Part shown: piece by piece, positions 9,801-16,793 of the stretch | Numbering within the stretch: the first letter of the stretch is position 1 | Layout: each line of letters opens with the position of its first letter | Source: JAJFUV01 sp964561215 | GTDB lineage: Bacteria; Acidobacteriota; Terriglobia; Bryobacterales; Bryobacteraceae | NCBI GenBank assembly: GCA_964561215.1 | Contig: CAZLOS010000014.1 | Location: forward strand, 4,102-68,101 | Reading direction: 5' to 3' | DNA: 64,000 nt | Made by a program: the position numbers and the translations under genes | The notes under the pieces: generated by a model | Database searches by the model: none | Told to the model about the DNA's origin: nothing | Seen by the model: only the letters and a program-made list of their open reading frames with translations

Positions 9801-11152
9801 GTTCCCGGGCGAGCCACAACCGCCGGACCGAATCCGGTTTCCGCGAGTTGAATATCCGATGGAGCAGGCTCGAACACCTGGGTTGATGCGATTCTCGATC
9901 CCTGGCCGTGCAGCCCGGCTCCCAATTCGTGCCCGGAGGACCAGCGCACGATCGTCGCGTCGCGCACAGTGCGGCGCACGGGTACGGGCGAGGCGCCCGC
10001 TGGCGGGTCGATCCAGATGGCGTCGATCGCGGGCGCGGACGGCGGCCGGAACCCGTCTATCACCATGGCGCCCGCATCCGGTTTGGGCTGATAATCCCTC
10101 GGGCTCAGCCACACCGCTTCCACCCCGGCGCTCGCACTGAAGATCGGCCGCAGCATTTCGGGATGAGCGGAGTACACGGCCACTTTCAGGGCCGTCTGCG
10201 CGGGGACCTCGATGACAGCGCGGTTGTCCGCGGCCAGGTCGTCGTCCGGCAGGAGACGCGCTTCGAGCCAGCCCGCGGCGCGTGTATGGTATTCGAAAGC
10301 GGCGGCGTCCTCCGCGTTCTGCGCCAGGTCCAAGCGGCGCGTCCCCACAGGAGCCCCGGCAAATTGTAATACCACTGTGACCGTGCGCGGAGCCGAAGTG
10401 TAGTTACGCACAGAAATGTGAATCTCCCAGGTACCGGGATCGCTGTGCGAGCGCCGCAGACCGAACTTGGTGAACCCGCAATTGGAAATATTCTCGCCCA
10501 CCGGGAGTACGCGGAGGTTCCCAAACGAAACCGCCGCGGCTTCACCGGGAGCCACGCGGCCCGTGCCGGCGTAAACGATTTCACCTTTGCGGCGTCCCGA
10601 GCCCGCGAGCATCCTTTGGGAGAAGGCGAGCGCGCCATCCAGGTCCAACGCCGTCGAACCCGGCGAACTCGCGCGTAGCGCTGCTTCCACGGCGCCGCGG
10701 TTGGACTCGAAGCCAGTGGCCGGCGTGGCCAGCGCGTCGGCACGGATCAGCATCACGCGGTCGTTCGGCGGCAGCGTGCGCAAGTAACGGTCCAGATCCC
10801 GGCGCGCTTCGTCGAAAGCCGTCCCGTTGTGCGAATGAGCCGCCATCCACGCCGAAGTATCGAGGACCACGACATGGTCGCGGCCCGACGCGGGCGATGC
10901 ACCCCAACGCAGTTGGCCCACAGCCAAACCCAGCAGGGCGAGGCCGAGCAATTGCAGCAGCAGGGAAAGCGGCTGCTGAATCCGCTTGCGCCGCCGGGCT
11001 TCCACGGGCTTCTCCGCCGCCTGCCAGAAACGCAGCGTGGGGACGATCAAACGGCGGCGTGAGCGATCCAGCAGATACAGCGCGACCACGACCGCGCCGG
11101 CCGCGCCGAACAACGAAACCAGTTCGAGGAGCGTGAGGTCGACCAGGTACAT
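6878..11152 (-). CDS. Giant BatA-like membrane protein with three vWA-like domains and a GATase-1-like domain
   Basis: 1424 residues. Order: N-terminal BatA region with two helices (about 5-28 and 61-82); vWA-1 with a degraded metal site 'VVLDTSAW' at 94-101; a beta-rich segment; two helices around 610-655; vWA-2 with intact 'VDTSSS' near 660; a beta-sandwich; a class-I-glutamine-amidotransferase-like domain about 876-985 (RPRILWISDD...GGGVLVIGGERN); vWA-3 with intact 'IDKSSSMEG' near 994; a final helix near 1395. BatA-type proteins work with MoxR and DUF58 partners in envelope stress or periplasmic enzyme maturation. This looks like a BatA-type protein fused to a separate vWA/GATase protein of about 800 residues. 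Its start is 19 bases after the DUF58 stop. The split into two ancestral genes is my inference. Confidence 0.9.
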   Translation of the reverse strand: MYLVDLTLLELVSLFGAAGAVVVALYLLDRSRRRLIVPTLRFWQAAEKPVEARRRKRIQQPLSLLLQLLGLALLGLAVGQLRWGASPASGRDHVVVLDTSAWMAAHSHNGTAFDEARRDLDRYLRTLPPNDRVMLIRADALATPATGFESNRGAVEAALRASSPGSTALDLDGALAFSQRMLAGSGRRKGEIVYAGTGRVAPGEAAAVSFGNLRVLPVGENISNCGFTKFGLRRSHSDPGTWEIHISVRNYTSAPRTVTVVLQFAGAPVGTRRLDLAQNAEDAAAFEYHTRAAGWLEARLLPDDDLAADNRAVIEVPAQTALKVAVYSAHPEMLRPIFSASAGVEAVWLSPRDYQPKPDAGAMVIDGFRPPSAPAIDAIWIDPPAGASPVPVRRTVRDATIVRWSSGHELGAGLHGQGSRIASTQVFEPAPSDIQLAETGFGPAVVARPGTPRSIVFGFHPLAGPQRYELTTPLVFANILRWLSPETFRRWELAGASAGSVETTLAPEAAAGPVRVVSDTLGDLPYSIDGNRLRFFAGAPGNVRVLAGGRELAYSLTLPELGATRWEAPPKTSYGVPSRGSGLPQPRDLWRWLAVAGAAVLVCEWRRYGVRRSAWWHWPSTLAARAAVVLKAAMAVAVLAALFAPAMTVYETKVAVAALVDTSSSVAPDDLKRASDFANRMDGARGRNRMRVTSFAGATREALPGEHNPRWNFRPTLGEEGRATDIEAAVREAATRLPSDMVPRIVLISDGLENRGSAARAAWQAGQLGIPIDTFALSGRPKPDLRLELASVPGTVFSGERFPVDLKVISPRAASAVVEMAADGKVLGAVPAKLDAGVNEIRAHSVVASDGAVDLSGAIRAEGLGEVRFAQAVNLRRPRILWISDDPAGTEAHLLKTFEAGRFKVVRSNDWKREKWESYELLAFNNWDLESLSPAEKKRLEEYVRQGGGVLVIGGERNVYIEKKGEEDALDRLLPAKVAPPRSPEGTCVILIIDKSSSMEGKKIELARLAAIGVVQNLRPIDSVGVLIFDNSFQWAVPIRRAEDRSLIVRLISGITPDGGTQIAPALAEAYRRALPVKATFKHVVLLTDGISEEGDSMNLARDAEAHRITISTVGLGQDVNRSYLEKVAVTAKGKSYFMSDPAGLEQILLRDVLEHSGSTVVEKLFRPVVAGKTEILEGVNIDQAPELLGYVRFQSKPTAETVLSVDRKDPLLVRWQYGLGRVAVFTSDAKSRWAARWVGWSGFDKFWSNMARDLLPHAQAGEASASFDSASEELVVDYRLSRYAEEPAKVPDIFVSGPNGFMQPVPIAKLAQGAYRGRVPIGKRQGLFRVRPLEESRAFPEVGVLRQEKEMSEYGSNPGLLENLARFTGGRFNPEPRQVFDPAGRAKPALLRLWPALLALAALCNLGELALRKLRASPVSPTA

Positions 11153-11171
11153 GCGCGCGTCCCGCCTGCCC

Positions 11172-12056
11172 TCAGGCCACTCCCGAAATGCGCATCAACG
11201 GACCGAAAATAGCGTCTTCGATCGGCATGCTGGTCGTCAGGCCGACGTAGCGGCCTCCGTGGCGCGTGGCCAGGTTCTGCAACATGCGGGCATGCGCGTC
11301 GAAGGCTTCCGTGTAACGCTCGCCGGCTTCGCGGTCGAAGCGGAGAATCATGGTTCGCGCATTCTCGGCATCTTCCAGTTCGATCTCCCCCTCCCAGGGA
11401 GGCGTGCGGTCATCGTCATCCCAAAGCTGGATCAGCAGCAGCTCGTGTTCAAAGTCCGCCAGGTATTGCAGAGGTTTTTCGCAGCCGGCCTCGTCCAGAA
11501 AATCCGAGATGACGACGAGCAATCCCGGCTGCGCGTAGGCGGCGATCAACTCCCGTGCAGCCGACATGAAGTCGCTCGCGCCCGCGGGCTGGAGCGCGGT
11601 GAGGAACTCGACCGCCGGGGCGAAGCGGTGCCTTCCCCCGCCGGCGCGAAACGGTTCGCCGAGTCCCCCGGCGAACGGCTGTATCAGGATCTTATCCAGC
11701 CGCACGAGGCCGATGTAAGTCAAGGCCGCGGTCAGGCGCCGTGCGTAATCGAATTTGCCGCGCCCGCCGGTCGCCATCGAGAGGCTGGTGTCCAGCAGGA
11801 CTCGCACGGGAACCCGGGGCTCCACCTGGAAGAGCTTCAGAAACAGCTTCTCCAGCCGGAGGTAGGCGCGCCAGTTCACTGCGCGCAGGTCGTCCCCGTA
11901 ATGGAAACGGCGGTGGTCGAGAAACTCCTGCCCGGCGCCCGAGAAGCGCGAGGCGTTGCGGCCGCCCACCAGTCCGGGAAAGCTCTTCTGCCAGTGGATG
12001 GCCAGGCGCTCGAGCTTTTCGAGGAAGGTGCGATCTACCAGGGGCTCCTGCGCCAT
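11172..12056 (-). CDS. DUF58 domain protein (MoxR partner)
   Basis: 294 residues from ATG 12056. Longer readings upstream only add a low-complexity basic segment that lies inside moxR. The DUF58 signature 'GDDLRAVNWRAYLR' is at about residues 55-70, followed by a vWA-like fold containing 'VLLDTSLSM' and 'LLVVISDFLD'. DUF58 proteins are encoded next to MoxR ATPases and vWA membrane proteins and are thought to be scaffold or substrate adaptors. It starts 11 bases after the moxR stop. A second, unlinked DUF58 gene is at 28286. Confidence 0.93.
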   Translation of the reverse strand: MAQEPLVDRTFLEKLERLAIHWQKSFPGLVGGRNASRFSGAGQEFLDHRRFHYGDDLRAVNWRAYLRLEKLFLKLFQVEPRVPVRVLLDTSLSMATGGRGKFDYARRLTAALTYIGLVRLDKILIQPFAGGLGEPFRAGGGRHRFAPAVEFLTALQPAGASDFMSAARELIAAYAQPGLLVVISDFLDEAGCEKPLQYLADFEHELLLIQLWDDDDRTPPWEGEIELEDAENARTMILRFDREAGERYTEAFDAHARMLQNLATRHGGRYVGLTTSMPIEDAIFGPLMRISGVA

Positions 12057-12067
12057 GAGCGGACGAC

Positions 12068-13057
12068 TCAACTTGCCCGCGCAGCCACCGCGCGAATGAT
12101 GCCATCGAGGACCGTCCCGGTGGTTTGTCCTTCGGCGTGCGCGTCGAAATTCAAAATGATGCGGTGGCGAAGCACGGCGGGGGCTACCTTCAAGACGTCG
12201 TCCACGCTCAGGTGGAAGCGGCCGTCGAGCAACGCGGAGACGCGCCCGCACTCGACCAGCGCCTGCGCGCCACGCGGCGAGGAGCCATAGCGGATGTACT
12301 TGCGCGCGTTTTCGTGCGCCTGTTCGCTTCCCGGCTGCGTCGCCATCACCAGATCCACGGCGAATTCCTGCACGTGCGCCGCCACCAGGATGTCCCGGCA
12401 GACCCGGCGCAACTCCAGGATGTCCTCCCGGCCCGCCACGCTCTCCACCTGCGTCTCTTCCCTTTGGATGGTGCGCTCGACGACCCTGTTCAGCTCATCC
12501 CGCGACGGATAGTTCACCACGATCTTCATCAGGAAGCGATCGAGCTGCGCTTCCGGAAGCGGGTAGGTGCCTTCCATCTCGATGGGATTCTGCGTGGCCA
12601 TCACCAGGAACGGCGCTTCCAGCTTGTGCGTGGTCGTCCCGCTGGTCACGGTGCGCTCCTGCATGGCCTCCAGCAGCGCGGACTGGGTCTTCGGCGTCGC
12701 GCGGTTGATTTCGTCGGCCAGCACCAGGTGCGCGAAGATCGGCCCATTCTGGAAGCGCAGGAATTTCGCGCCGTTCTCTCCGGTTTCGATGATCATGCTG
12801 CCGACGATGTCCGCCGGCATCAGGTCCGGCGTGAACTGGATGCGCGAGTACTTCAGGTGCAGCACGCGGCCCAGCGTGCGCAGCAGCGTGGTCTTGCCGA
12901 GCCCGGGCACCCCTTCCAGCAACACGTGGCCGCCGGCCAGCAGGCACGTCAGCACACCATCGACGACATCCTGCTGCCCGACAATGATCTTGGCGATTTC
13001 GGCGCGAATCCGGTCGAGCCGTGCCACGGCGTTTTGGATGGCAACCTCGGCAGTCAC
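12068..13057 (-). CDS. MoxR family AAA+ ATPase
   Basis: About 329 residues from GTG 13057. Walker A 'GVPGLGKTTLLRTL', Walker B 'LVLADEINRA', sensor 1 'MATQNPIEMEG' and the arginine-finger region 'LPEAQLDRFLMK' are all present. MoxR proteins are chaperone-like ATPases acting on vWA proteins. A much longer upstream reading frame exists but runs antisense through the aminotransferase gene, so I reject it. A TAGAAT hexamer (13070-13065) ends seven bases before the GTG, and no ribosome site is visible, consistent with a leaderless message. First gene of moxR-DUF58-vWA. Confidence 0.95.
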   Translation of the reverse strand: MTAEVAIQNAVARLDRIRAEIAKIIVGQQDVVDGVLTCLLAGGHVLLEGVPGLGKTTLLRTLGRVLHLKYSRIQFTPDLMPADIVGSMIIETGENGAKFLRFQNGPIFAHLVLADEINRATPKTQSALLEAMQERTVTSGTTTHKLEAPFLVMATQNPIEMEGTYPLPEAQLDRFLMKIVVNYPSRDELNRVVERTIQREETQVESVAGREDILELRRVCRDILVAAHVQEFAVDLVMATQPGSEQAHENARKYIRYGSSPRGAQALVECGRVSALLDGRFHLSVDDVLKVAPAVLRHRIILNFDAHAEGQTTGTVLDGIIRAVAARAS

Positions 13058-13064
13058 TATCCAT

Positions 13065-13070
13065 ATTCTA
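13065..13070 (-). promoter_or_regulatory. -10-like TAGAAT for moxR (leaderless)
   Basis: TAGAAT read on the minus strand, with seven bases between its end and GTG 13057. Transcription would begin at or beside the start codon. It is divergent from the TATAAT at 13100-13105. Confidence 0.5.
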
Positions 13071-13099
13071 GCTGCCCCGGCGGCGCCGCCGCCCGGCGG

Positions 13100-13105
13100 T
13101 ATAAT
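13100..13105 (+). promoter_or_regulatory. -10 TATAAT for the aminotransferase (near-leaderless)
   Basis: Perfect TATAAT nine bases before ATG 13115. The predicted transcript has a leader of only a few bases. No -35 match is seen in the GC-rich sequence upstream. Confidence 0.6.
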
Positions 13106-13114
13106 CTCCTTCGC

Positions 13115-14416
13115 ATGACCAAGGAAGAGATCCTCCTCGCCTGCCGGGAAAACCTGTTTCCCTGCGTGTTCCACTACTACCGGGAGCCGCTGGTGGTGGC
13201 CCGCGCCAACAACCAGTATGTTTGGGACGCCGACGGGCGACAGTACCTCGACTTCTTCGGCGGCATCGTGACCATCAGCGTGGGACACGCCAACGAGTTC
13301 GTGAACCGGCGTGTGCACGAGCAACTCGACCGGCTGCAGCACGTCTCCACGGTCTTCGCTACCGAGCCGATCGCCGCGCTGGCGCGTAAAATCGCCTCCA
13401 TCACACCCGGCGGCCGACTAACGAAATCCTTCTTCACCAACAGCGGCACGGAAGCCAACGAAACGGCGATCCTGGCCGCGCGCTGCGCCACCGGATCGAG
13501 TGAAATCGTCGCGCTGCGCCACGCCTACCACGGCCGATCGACGCTCGGCATGACGCTCACAGGCCAGTCCGTCTGGCGTCTGGGCGGCGTGGCCGAAGCC
13601 GGCATCGTGCACGCCCACAACGCCTACTGCTACCGGTGCCCCTTCGGGTTGACCTATCCGGCCTGCGAAGTGAAGTGCGCCCGCGACGTAGAGGACCTGA
13701 TCCGCACTACGACCTCGGGCCGCATCGCCGGCTTCATCGCCGAACCTGTGCAGGGCGTGGGCGGTTTCATCACACCGCCCAAAGAGTATTTCCCGGTGGC
13801 GGCGGAAATCGTGCGGCGCTACGGCGGACTTTTCATCTCCGATGAAGTGCAGACCGCCTGGGGCCGCACCGGCGGCAAGTGGTTCGGCATCGAGCACTGG
13901 GGCGTCGTACCGGACATCATCACCAGTGCCAAGGGCCTGGGTAACGGCATGCCCATCGGCCTCACCGTGGCCACACCGGAAGTGGCGGCCGGCGTGACAG
14001 GCCTGTCGATCTCCACTTTCGGCGGCAACCCCATCGCGACCACGGCGGCCAAGGCGGTCATCGATTTCGTGGAACAGGAGCGGCTGATGGACAACGCCGA
14101 AACGGTGGGGGCGTACCTGCACGAGAAGCTCATCGAGTTGAACGACAGGTACGCTGTGATCGGCGACGTACGCGGCATGGGCCTCATGCAGGCGATCGAG
14201 TTGGTGCGCGACCGAGCGACGAAAGAACCGGCCGTGGACGTAACTCTGGCCGTGCTCGAAGCCACGCGCCGCAACGGCCTGCTGGTGGGCAAGGGCGGAC
14301 TCTACTCGAACATCATCCGTATTACCCCGCCGTTGAACATCTCGCGCGCCGACGTGGATGCTTTCGCCGAAGGAATGGAGCGAAGTTTGCGGGAAGCGAC
14401 GTGCGGGCAGCATTGA
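13115..14416 (+). CDS. Class III (omega) PLP-dependent aminotransferase
   Basis: 433 residues. 'TNSGTEANETAI' binds the PLP phosphate, 'ISDEVQTAWGRTG' carries the cofactor-ring Asp, and 'ITSAKGLGNGMPIG' contains the Schiff-base Lys. The overall pattern is closest to alanine-glyoxylate / 3-aminoisobutyrate-pyruvate transaminases (AGXT2-like), so it probably moves an omega or beta amino group to pyruvate or glyoxylate. Other class III substrates (4-aminobutyrate, acetylornithine) cannot be excluded. The cluster 'CYRCPFGLTYPACEVKCARD' holds four Cys in a loop seen in some family members. It is divergently transcribed from moxR, with only 57 bases between the start codons. Confidence 0.93.
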   Translation: MTKEEILLACRENLFPCVFHYYREPLVVARANNQYVWDADGRQYLDFFGGIVTISVGHANEFVNRRVHEQLDRLQHVSTVFATEPIAALARKIASITPGGRLTKSFFTNSGTEANETAILAARCATGSSEIVALRHAYHGRSTLGMTLTGQSVWRLGGVAEAGIVHAHNAYCYRCPFGLTYPACEVKCARDVEDLIRTTTSGRIAGFIAEPVQGVGGFITPPKEYFPVAAEIVRRYGGLFISDEVQTAWGRTGGKWFGIEHWGVVPDIITSAKGLGNGMPIGLTVATPEVAAGVTGLSISTFGGNPIATTAAKAVIDFVEQERLMDNAETVGAYLHEKLIELNDRYAVIGDVRGMGLMQAIELVRDRATKEPAVDVTLAVLEATRRNGLLVGKGGLYSNIIRITPPLNISRADVDAFAEGMERSLREATCGQH

Positions 14417-14447
14417 ACCGACACGTCCTCGATGTCAGGAGGTTCCC

Positions 14448-14955
14448 ATGATCAACCCAGGCATTGAAGGGAAAGTCGCGTTCATCACCGGTGCTAACCA
14501 CGGCGTCGGAGGGCGTGGCGGCCTCGCGCGAAGCCGGCCTCGGGGAGGCTTCGAGTATCCCGATCCTGTTCGACACGTGCGAGGCCGCTCTCGGCCCGGT
14601 CGATGTGCTCGTCAACAACCACACGCATTGCGTGCTCGACACCTTCGATCCGGCAGCCGTTTCGGGCCAGGGCTTCGGCATGGAACTGGTGTCGGCCGAG
14701 GGCATTGACGCGCATTTTGCGGCGAACGCCCGGGCCTACGCGCTTCTCCCGGAGGAGTACCTGCGGCGGCAGATGAAGCGGCAAGCGCGCTGGGGCGGAA
14801 TCGTCAACATCAGTACGGATGCGGCGCACTCGCACCCGGGCGCCGTGAGCTATGCGGCGAGCAAGCACGCCATCGAGTCCTATAGCCGCGCGGCCGCCGG
14901 AGGATGCACCAGTAACGCGTTCCCTTATGATAGAGTCTGGCCATCCACTTGCTGA
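14448..14955 (+). pseudogene. Decayed short-chain dehydrogenase/reductase gene
   Basis: A good ribosome site (AGGAGG) precedes ATG 14448, and the first 21 codons encode the SDR cofactor motif 'VAFITGANHGVG'. The frame then changes, and roughly 45 expected residues are missing. The +1 frame resumes with 'VDVLVNNHTHC' (the NNAG-type motif), 'GGIVNISTDAAHSHPG' (catalytic Ser) and 'YAASKHA' (catalytic Tyr/Lys). After 'YSRAAAG' the reading becomes unrelated and stops, losing the normal C-terminal third. Two lesions at least (internal deletion with frameshift, C-terminal truncation) make this a pseudogene. Confidence 0.85.
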
Positions 14956-14982
14956 CTCAATTCAAACTTCGAGAACGACACT

Positions 14983-15525
14983 ATGAGCTTCTTTACCAAG
15001 CGCAACGAATACGAGACGGATCTTCCCGAGCGTAATGACTTGCCTCAACGGGCGGCCCCGCTGACGAACCACCCGCATCTGCCCTCGGTTCAGGCCGATG
15101 CATCCCGCGTCGCGCCGGCGGCTCCTCGCGGCATATCCAATATCGGCCGCACCGTAGTCATCAAAGGTGACATACACAGTGACGAAGACCTGCAGATCGA
15201 AGGGCAGATGGAGGGCCGGCTGGAGTTAGGTCAACACCGTCTGATTGTCGCGTCCAACGGCCAGGTCCAGGCCAGCATCAGGGCCAGGGACGTGGACGTT
15301 CATGGGACCGTCAAGGGGAACGTGGACGCTTCCGAGAGGGTCACGCTTCGAAAGAACTCAAGATTGATCGGCGACCTGAAGATGGCCAGCGTGGTCATCG
15401 AGGACGGCGCCTATTTCAAGGGCAGCGTCGACATCACCCAAGTCCAATCGCCCAAGATCAACGCTCCTCAGGACGGCCAGCTAGAGGGGAAGGCATCCTT
15501 CACCCAGGTTGATGGCGGTCATTAA
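14983..15525 (+). CDS. Bactofilin (polymer-forming cytoskeletal protein)
   Basis: 180 residues: a Pro/Ala-rich flexible N-terminal tail of about 50 residues, then the DUF583 right-handed beta-helix with repeating short strands (from 'GRTVVIKGDIHSDEDLQIEG' to 'GAYFKGSVDI'), then a short polar tail. Bactofilins polymerise without nucleotide beneath the inner membrane and help define cell shape, stalks or localised wall synthesis. No wall hydrolase is adjacent, so the local partner is unknown. It follows the SDR pseudogene by 27 bases and may have its own promoter. Confidence 0.95.
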   Translation: MSFFTKRNEYETDLPERNDLPQRAAPLTNHPHLPSVQADASRVAPAAPRGISNIGRTVVIKGDIHSDEDLQIEGQMEGRLELGQHRLIVASNGQVQASIRARDVDVHGTVKGNVDASERVTLRKNSRLIGDLKMASVVIEDGAYFKGSVDITQVQSPKINAPQDGQLEGKASFTQVDGGH

Positions 15526-15885
15526 TCCGACCCATTCAAGTGCTGCGGATGGGAAGAAAATACCGGGGAAGGTGTACGCTCGTTGCAGATTTTACCTACG
15601 AACAATCTCTCCGCTGGGGATGCCGCGCCGGAGCCTCCCCAGCGGAGAGCGCGTACTACGCAGCGTGGTTTCGCCTTCTCCCGCCAGAGACTCGCAAGGG
15701 GAAGATCATTCATTCAAGCCCTGAAGGCTCAACCGGACCTCGAAGCCATCCTCAGTCAGGTCTCACATGCTATGAGTTTCCCGCGATTCTCGCAGTGGCG
15801 ATAGCCACCAAGGAAAACACACTATCGGGTTAGCAATTGGTCTGCCAAACTCTCCGGCGTTCCATCGCGAGACGCTGCCGGCGTT
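15526..15885. other. Intergenic region with a strong hairpin and no convincing gene
   Basis: This 360-base gap separates the convergent bactofilin and 15886-16317 genes. Small frames exist (for example 15583-15804), but none has recognisable motifs, a ribosome site or a protein-like pattern. The one striking element is the perfect 14-bp inverted repeat at 15607-15649. I see no tRNA or transposase remnant. Confidence 0.6.
15607..15649. terminator. Perfect 14-bp stem-loop, candidate bidirectional terminator
   Basis: The left arm 15607-15620 (CTCTCCGCTGGGGA) and right arm 15636-15649 are exact reverse complements around a 15-base loop. It lies between convergent genes. It lacks a T-tract on either side, so a simple intrinsic terminator is unlikely; it may be a factor-dependent end, a small RNA or a solitary repeat element. 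Confidence 0.5.
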
Positions 15886-16317
15886 TCATTTGCGCAGGAC
15901 GACCAGGGAGCACCGTGCTTCCTTGCAGTGCGCGAGGTCCACTTCGCAACTGTAGCCGAGAGGTTCGAGCACGCGGCGGTAAAGGACGTCGCAGTGGTGG
16001 CAGTATTCCGGGTAGGCTTCGATGTGCTTTGTTTCGATGAGGCGGCCCATGGAGGGGCAATGGTACATGTCGATACGGAACATGCCCGCTTCCTCATCCA
16101 GTTCCATTGAGAAATCCGCGGCTTCCTCGTTCAGCGTGTGGCTCCAGTAAAGCCAGCAACCTTTGATGCCGTTGGCAACCACCAGTTCCTTCAGGTTGCC
16201 CAGGAAGTTGTCCGAAAGGTACTCCCAGAAGGCCATCACGGCGGCCTTGCCACCGCGCGAATCCAGATACTTGAACAGTTCGCTGTAAGCGGGGATGAAA
16301 TCGGTGCAGGAGATCAT
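15886..16317 (-). CDS. Small Cys-rich protein, ATC-hydrolase-like (tentative)
   Basis: 143 residues, cytoplasmic, no signal peptide. After a helical N-terminal half it has 'MYHCPSMGRL', 'YCHHCDVLYRRVLEPLGY' and 'DLAHCKEARC'. This conserved Cys/His arrangement recalls the L-2-amino-thiazoline-4-carboxylate-hydrolase-like family, but that is a pattern memory, not a proof. Its ATG overlaps the stop of the preceding gene as ATGA, so the two are translationally coupled. The N-terminal halves of both align in layout (YL...AV...L...Y...), suggesting they are divergent paralogues that could pair. Confidence 0.75.
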   Translation of the reverse strand: MISCTDFIPAYSELFKYLDSRGGKAAVMAFWEYLSDNFLGNLKELVVANGIKGCWLYWSHTLNEEAADFSMELDEEAGMFRIDMYHCPSMGRLIETKHIEAYPEYCHHCDVLYRRVLEPLGYSCEVDLAHCKEARCSLVVLRK

Positions 16318-16781
16318 GCGGCCCTCCGGCGGAAGATTTGCGTGCTGCGCCCCGTGGCGTCGTCATAATCCGGCATCTCGGCCTCGAACGGCGTGCCCTC
16401 GACGAGCGCCTCATTCACCGTGCGCGACGTTTCGCTGAACATGCGCGCCACCTTGTAGCCGTGCTCGCGCAGGTGCGTTACGGCCGGGCAACGCTCGACA
16501 TGCAGCGTCAGCGTATCGCCATTCATCTCGATGCGCACCGAACCGCCTTCGACCGCGTACATCCGCTCGAAATGCTCCTTGAGCGCATCCAGGCCTCGGG
16601 TCGCGATCTGCTCGCGCACCGGGGCGTAGTAGGACCGGACAAATTGCCGCAAGTACTCGCGGACGGCCTCGGGCCCGTACGTCTCGTGCAGGTATTCGAT
16701 TCCGTTGCTCAGCGCGCCGTGAAAGTCCTTGTGCAGGTACTTGTTGTCTGCGGCGCTGCGCCGCATGACCAGCTTGCCCAT
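16314..16781 (-). CDS. Small protein, divergent paralogue of the downstream gene
   Basis: 155 residues. N-terminal helices (GIEYLHETYGPEAVREYLRQ), then a beta-hairpin-like 'VRIEMNGDTLTLHVERCP'. The CP dipeptide is kept at the place where the neighbour has HCP, but the later Cys/His cluster is replaced by 'SRTVNEALVEGTPFEAEMPD'. So it looks like a paralogue that has lost the putative metal or nucleophile residues, perhaps a non-catalytic partner. It begins 12 bases after the ceramidase-like gene and is certainly part of that operon. No function assigned. Confidence 0.75.
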   Translation of the reverse strand: MGKLVMRRSAADNKYLHKDFHGALSNGIEYLHETYGPEAVREYLRQFVRSYYAPVREQIATRGLDALKEHFERMYAVEGGSVRIEMNGDTLTLHVERCPAVTHLREHGYKVARMFSETSRTVNEALVEGTPFEAEMPDYDDATGRSTQIFRRRAA

Positions 16782-16793
16782 GCCATACTCTCC

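Noticed and set aside
12125..13114. Extension of the aminotransferase frame upstream to 12125
   Set aside because: It runs antisense through moxR; TATAAT at 13100 and ATG 13115 mark the real start.
13058..13342. Longer N-terminus for MoxR
   Set aside because: It would lie antisense in the aminotransferase coding sequence; the family begins at about GTG 13057.
15526..15606. Riboswitch or attenuator after the bactofilin
   Set aside because: No gene follows on the plus strand within the region, so a cis-regulatory leader makes no sense there.
15583..15804. 73-codon frame in the 15.5-15.9 kb gap
   Set aside because: Contains the hairpin arms, no ribosome site, no recognisable pattern.
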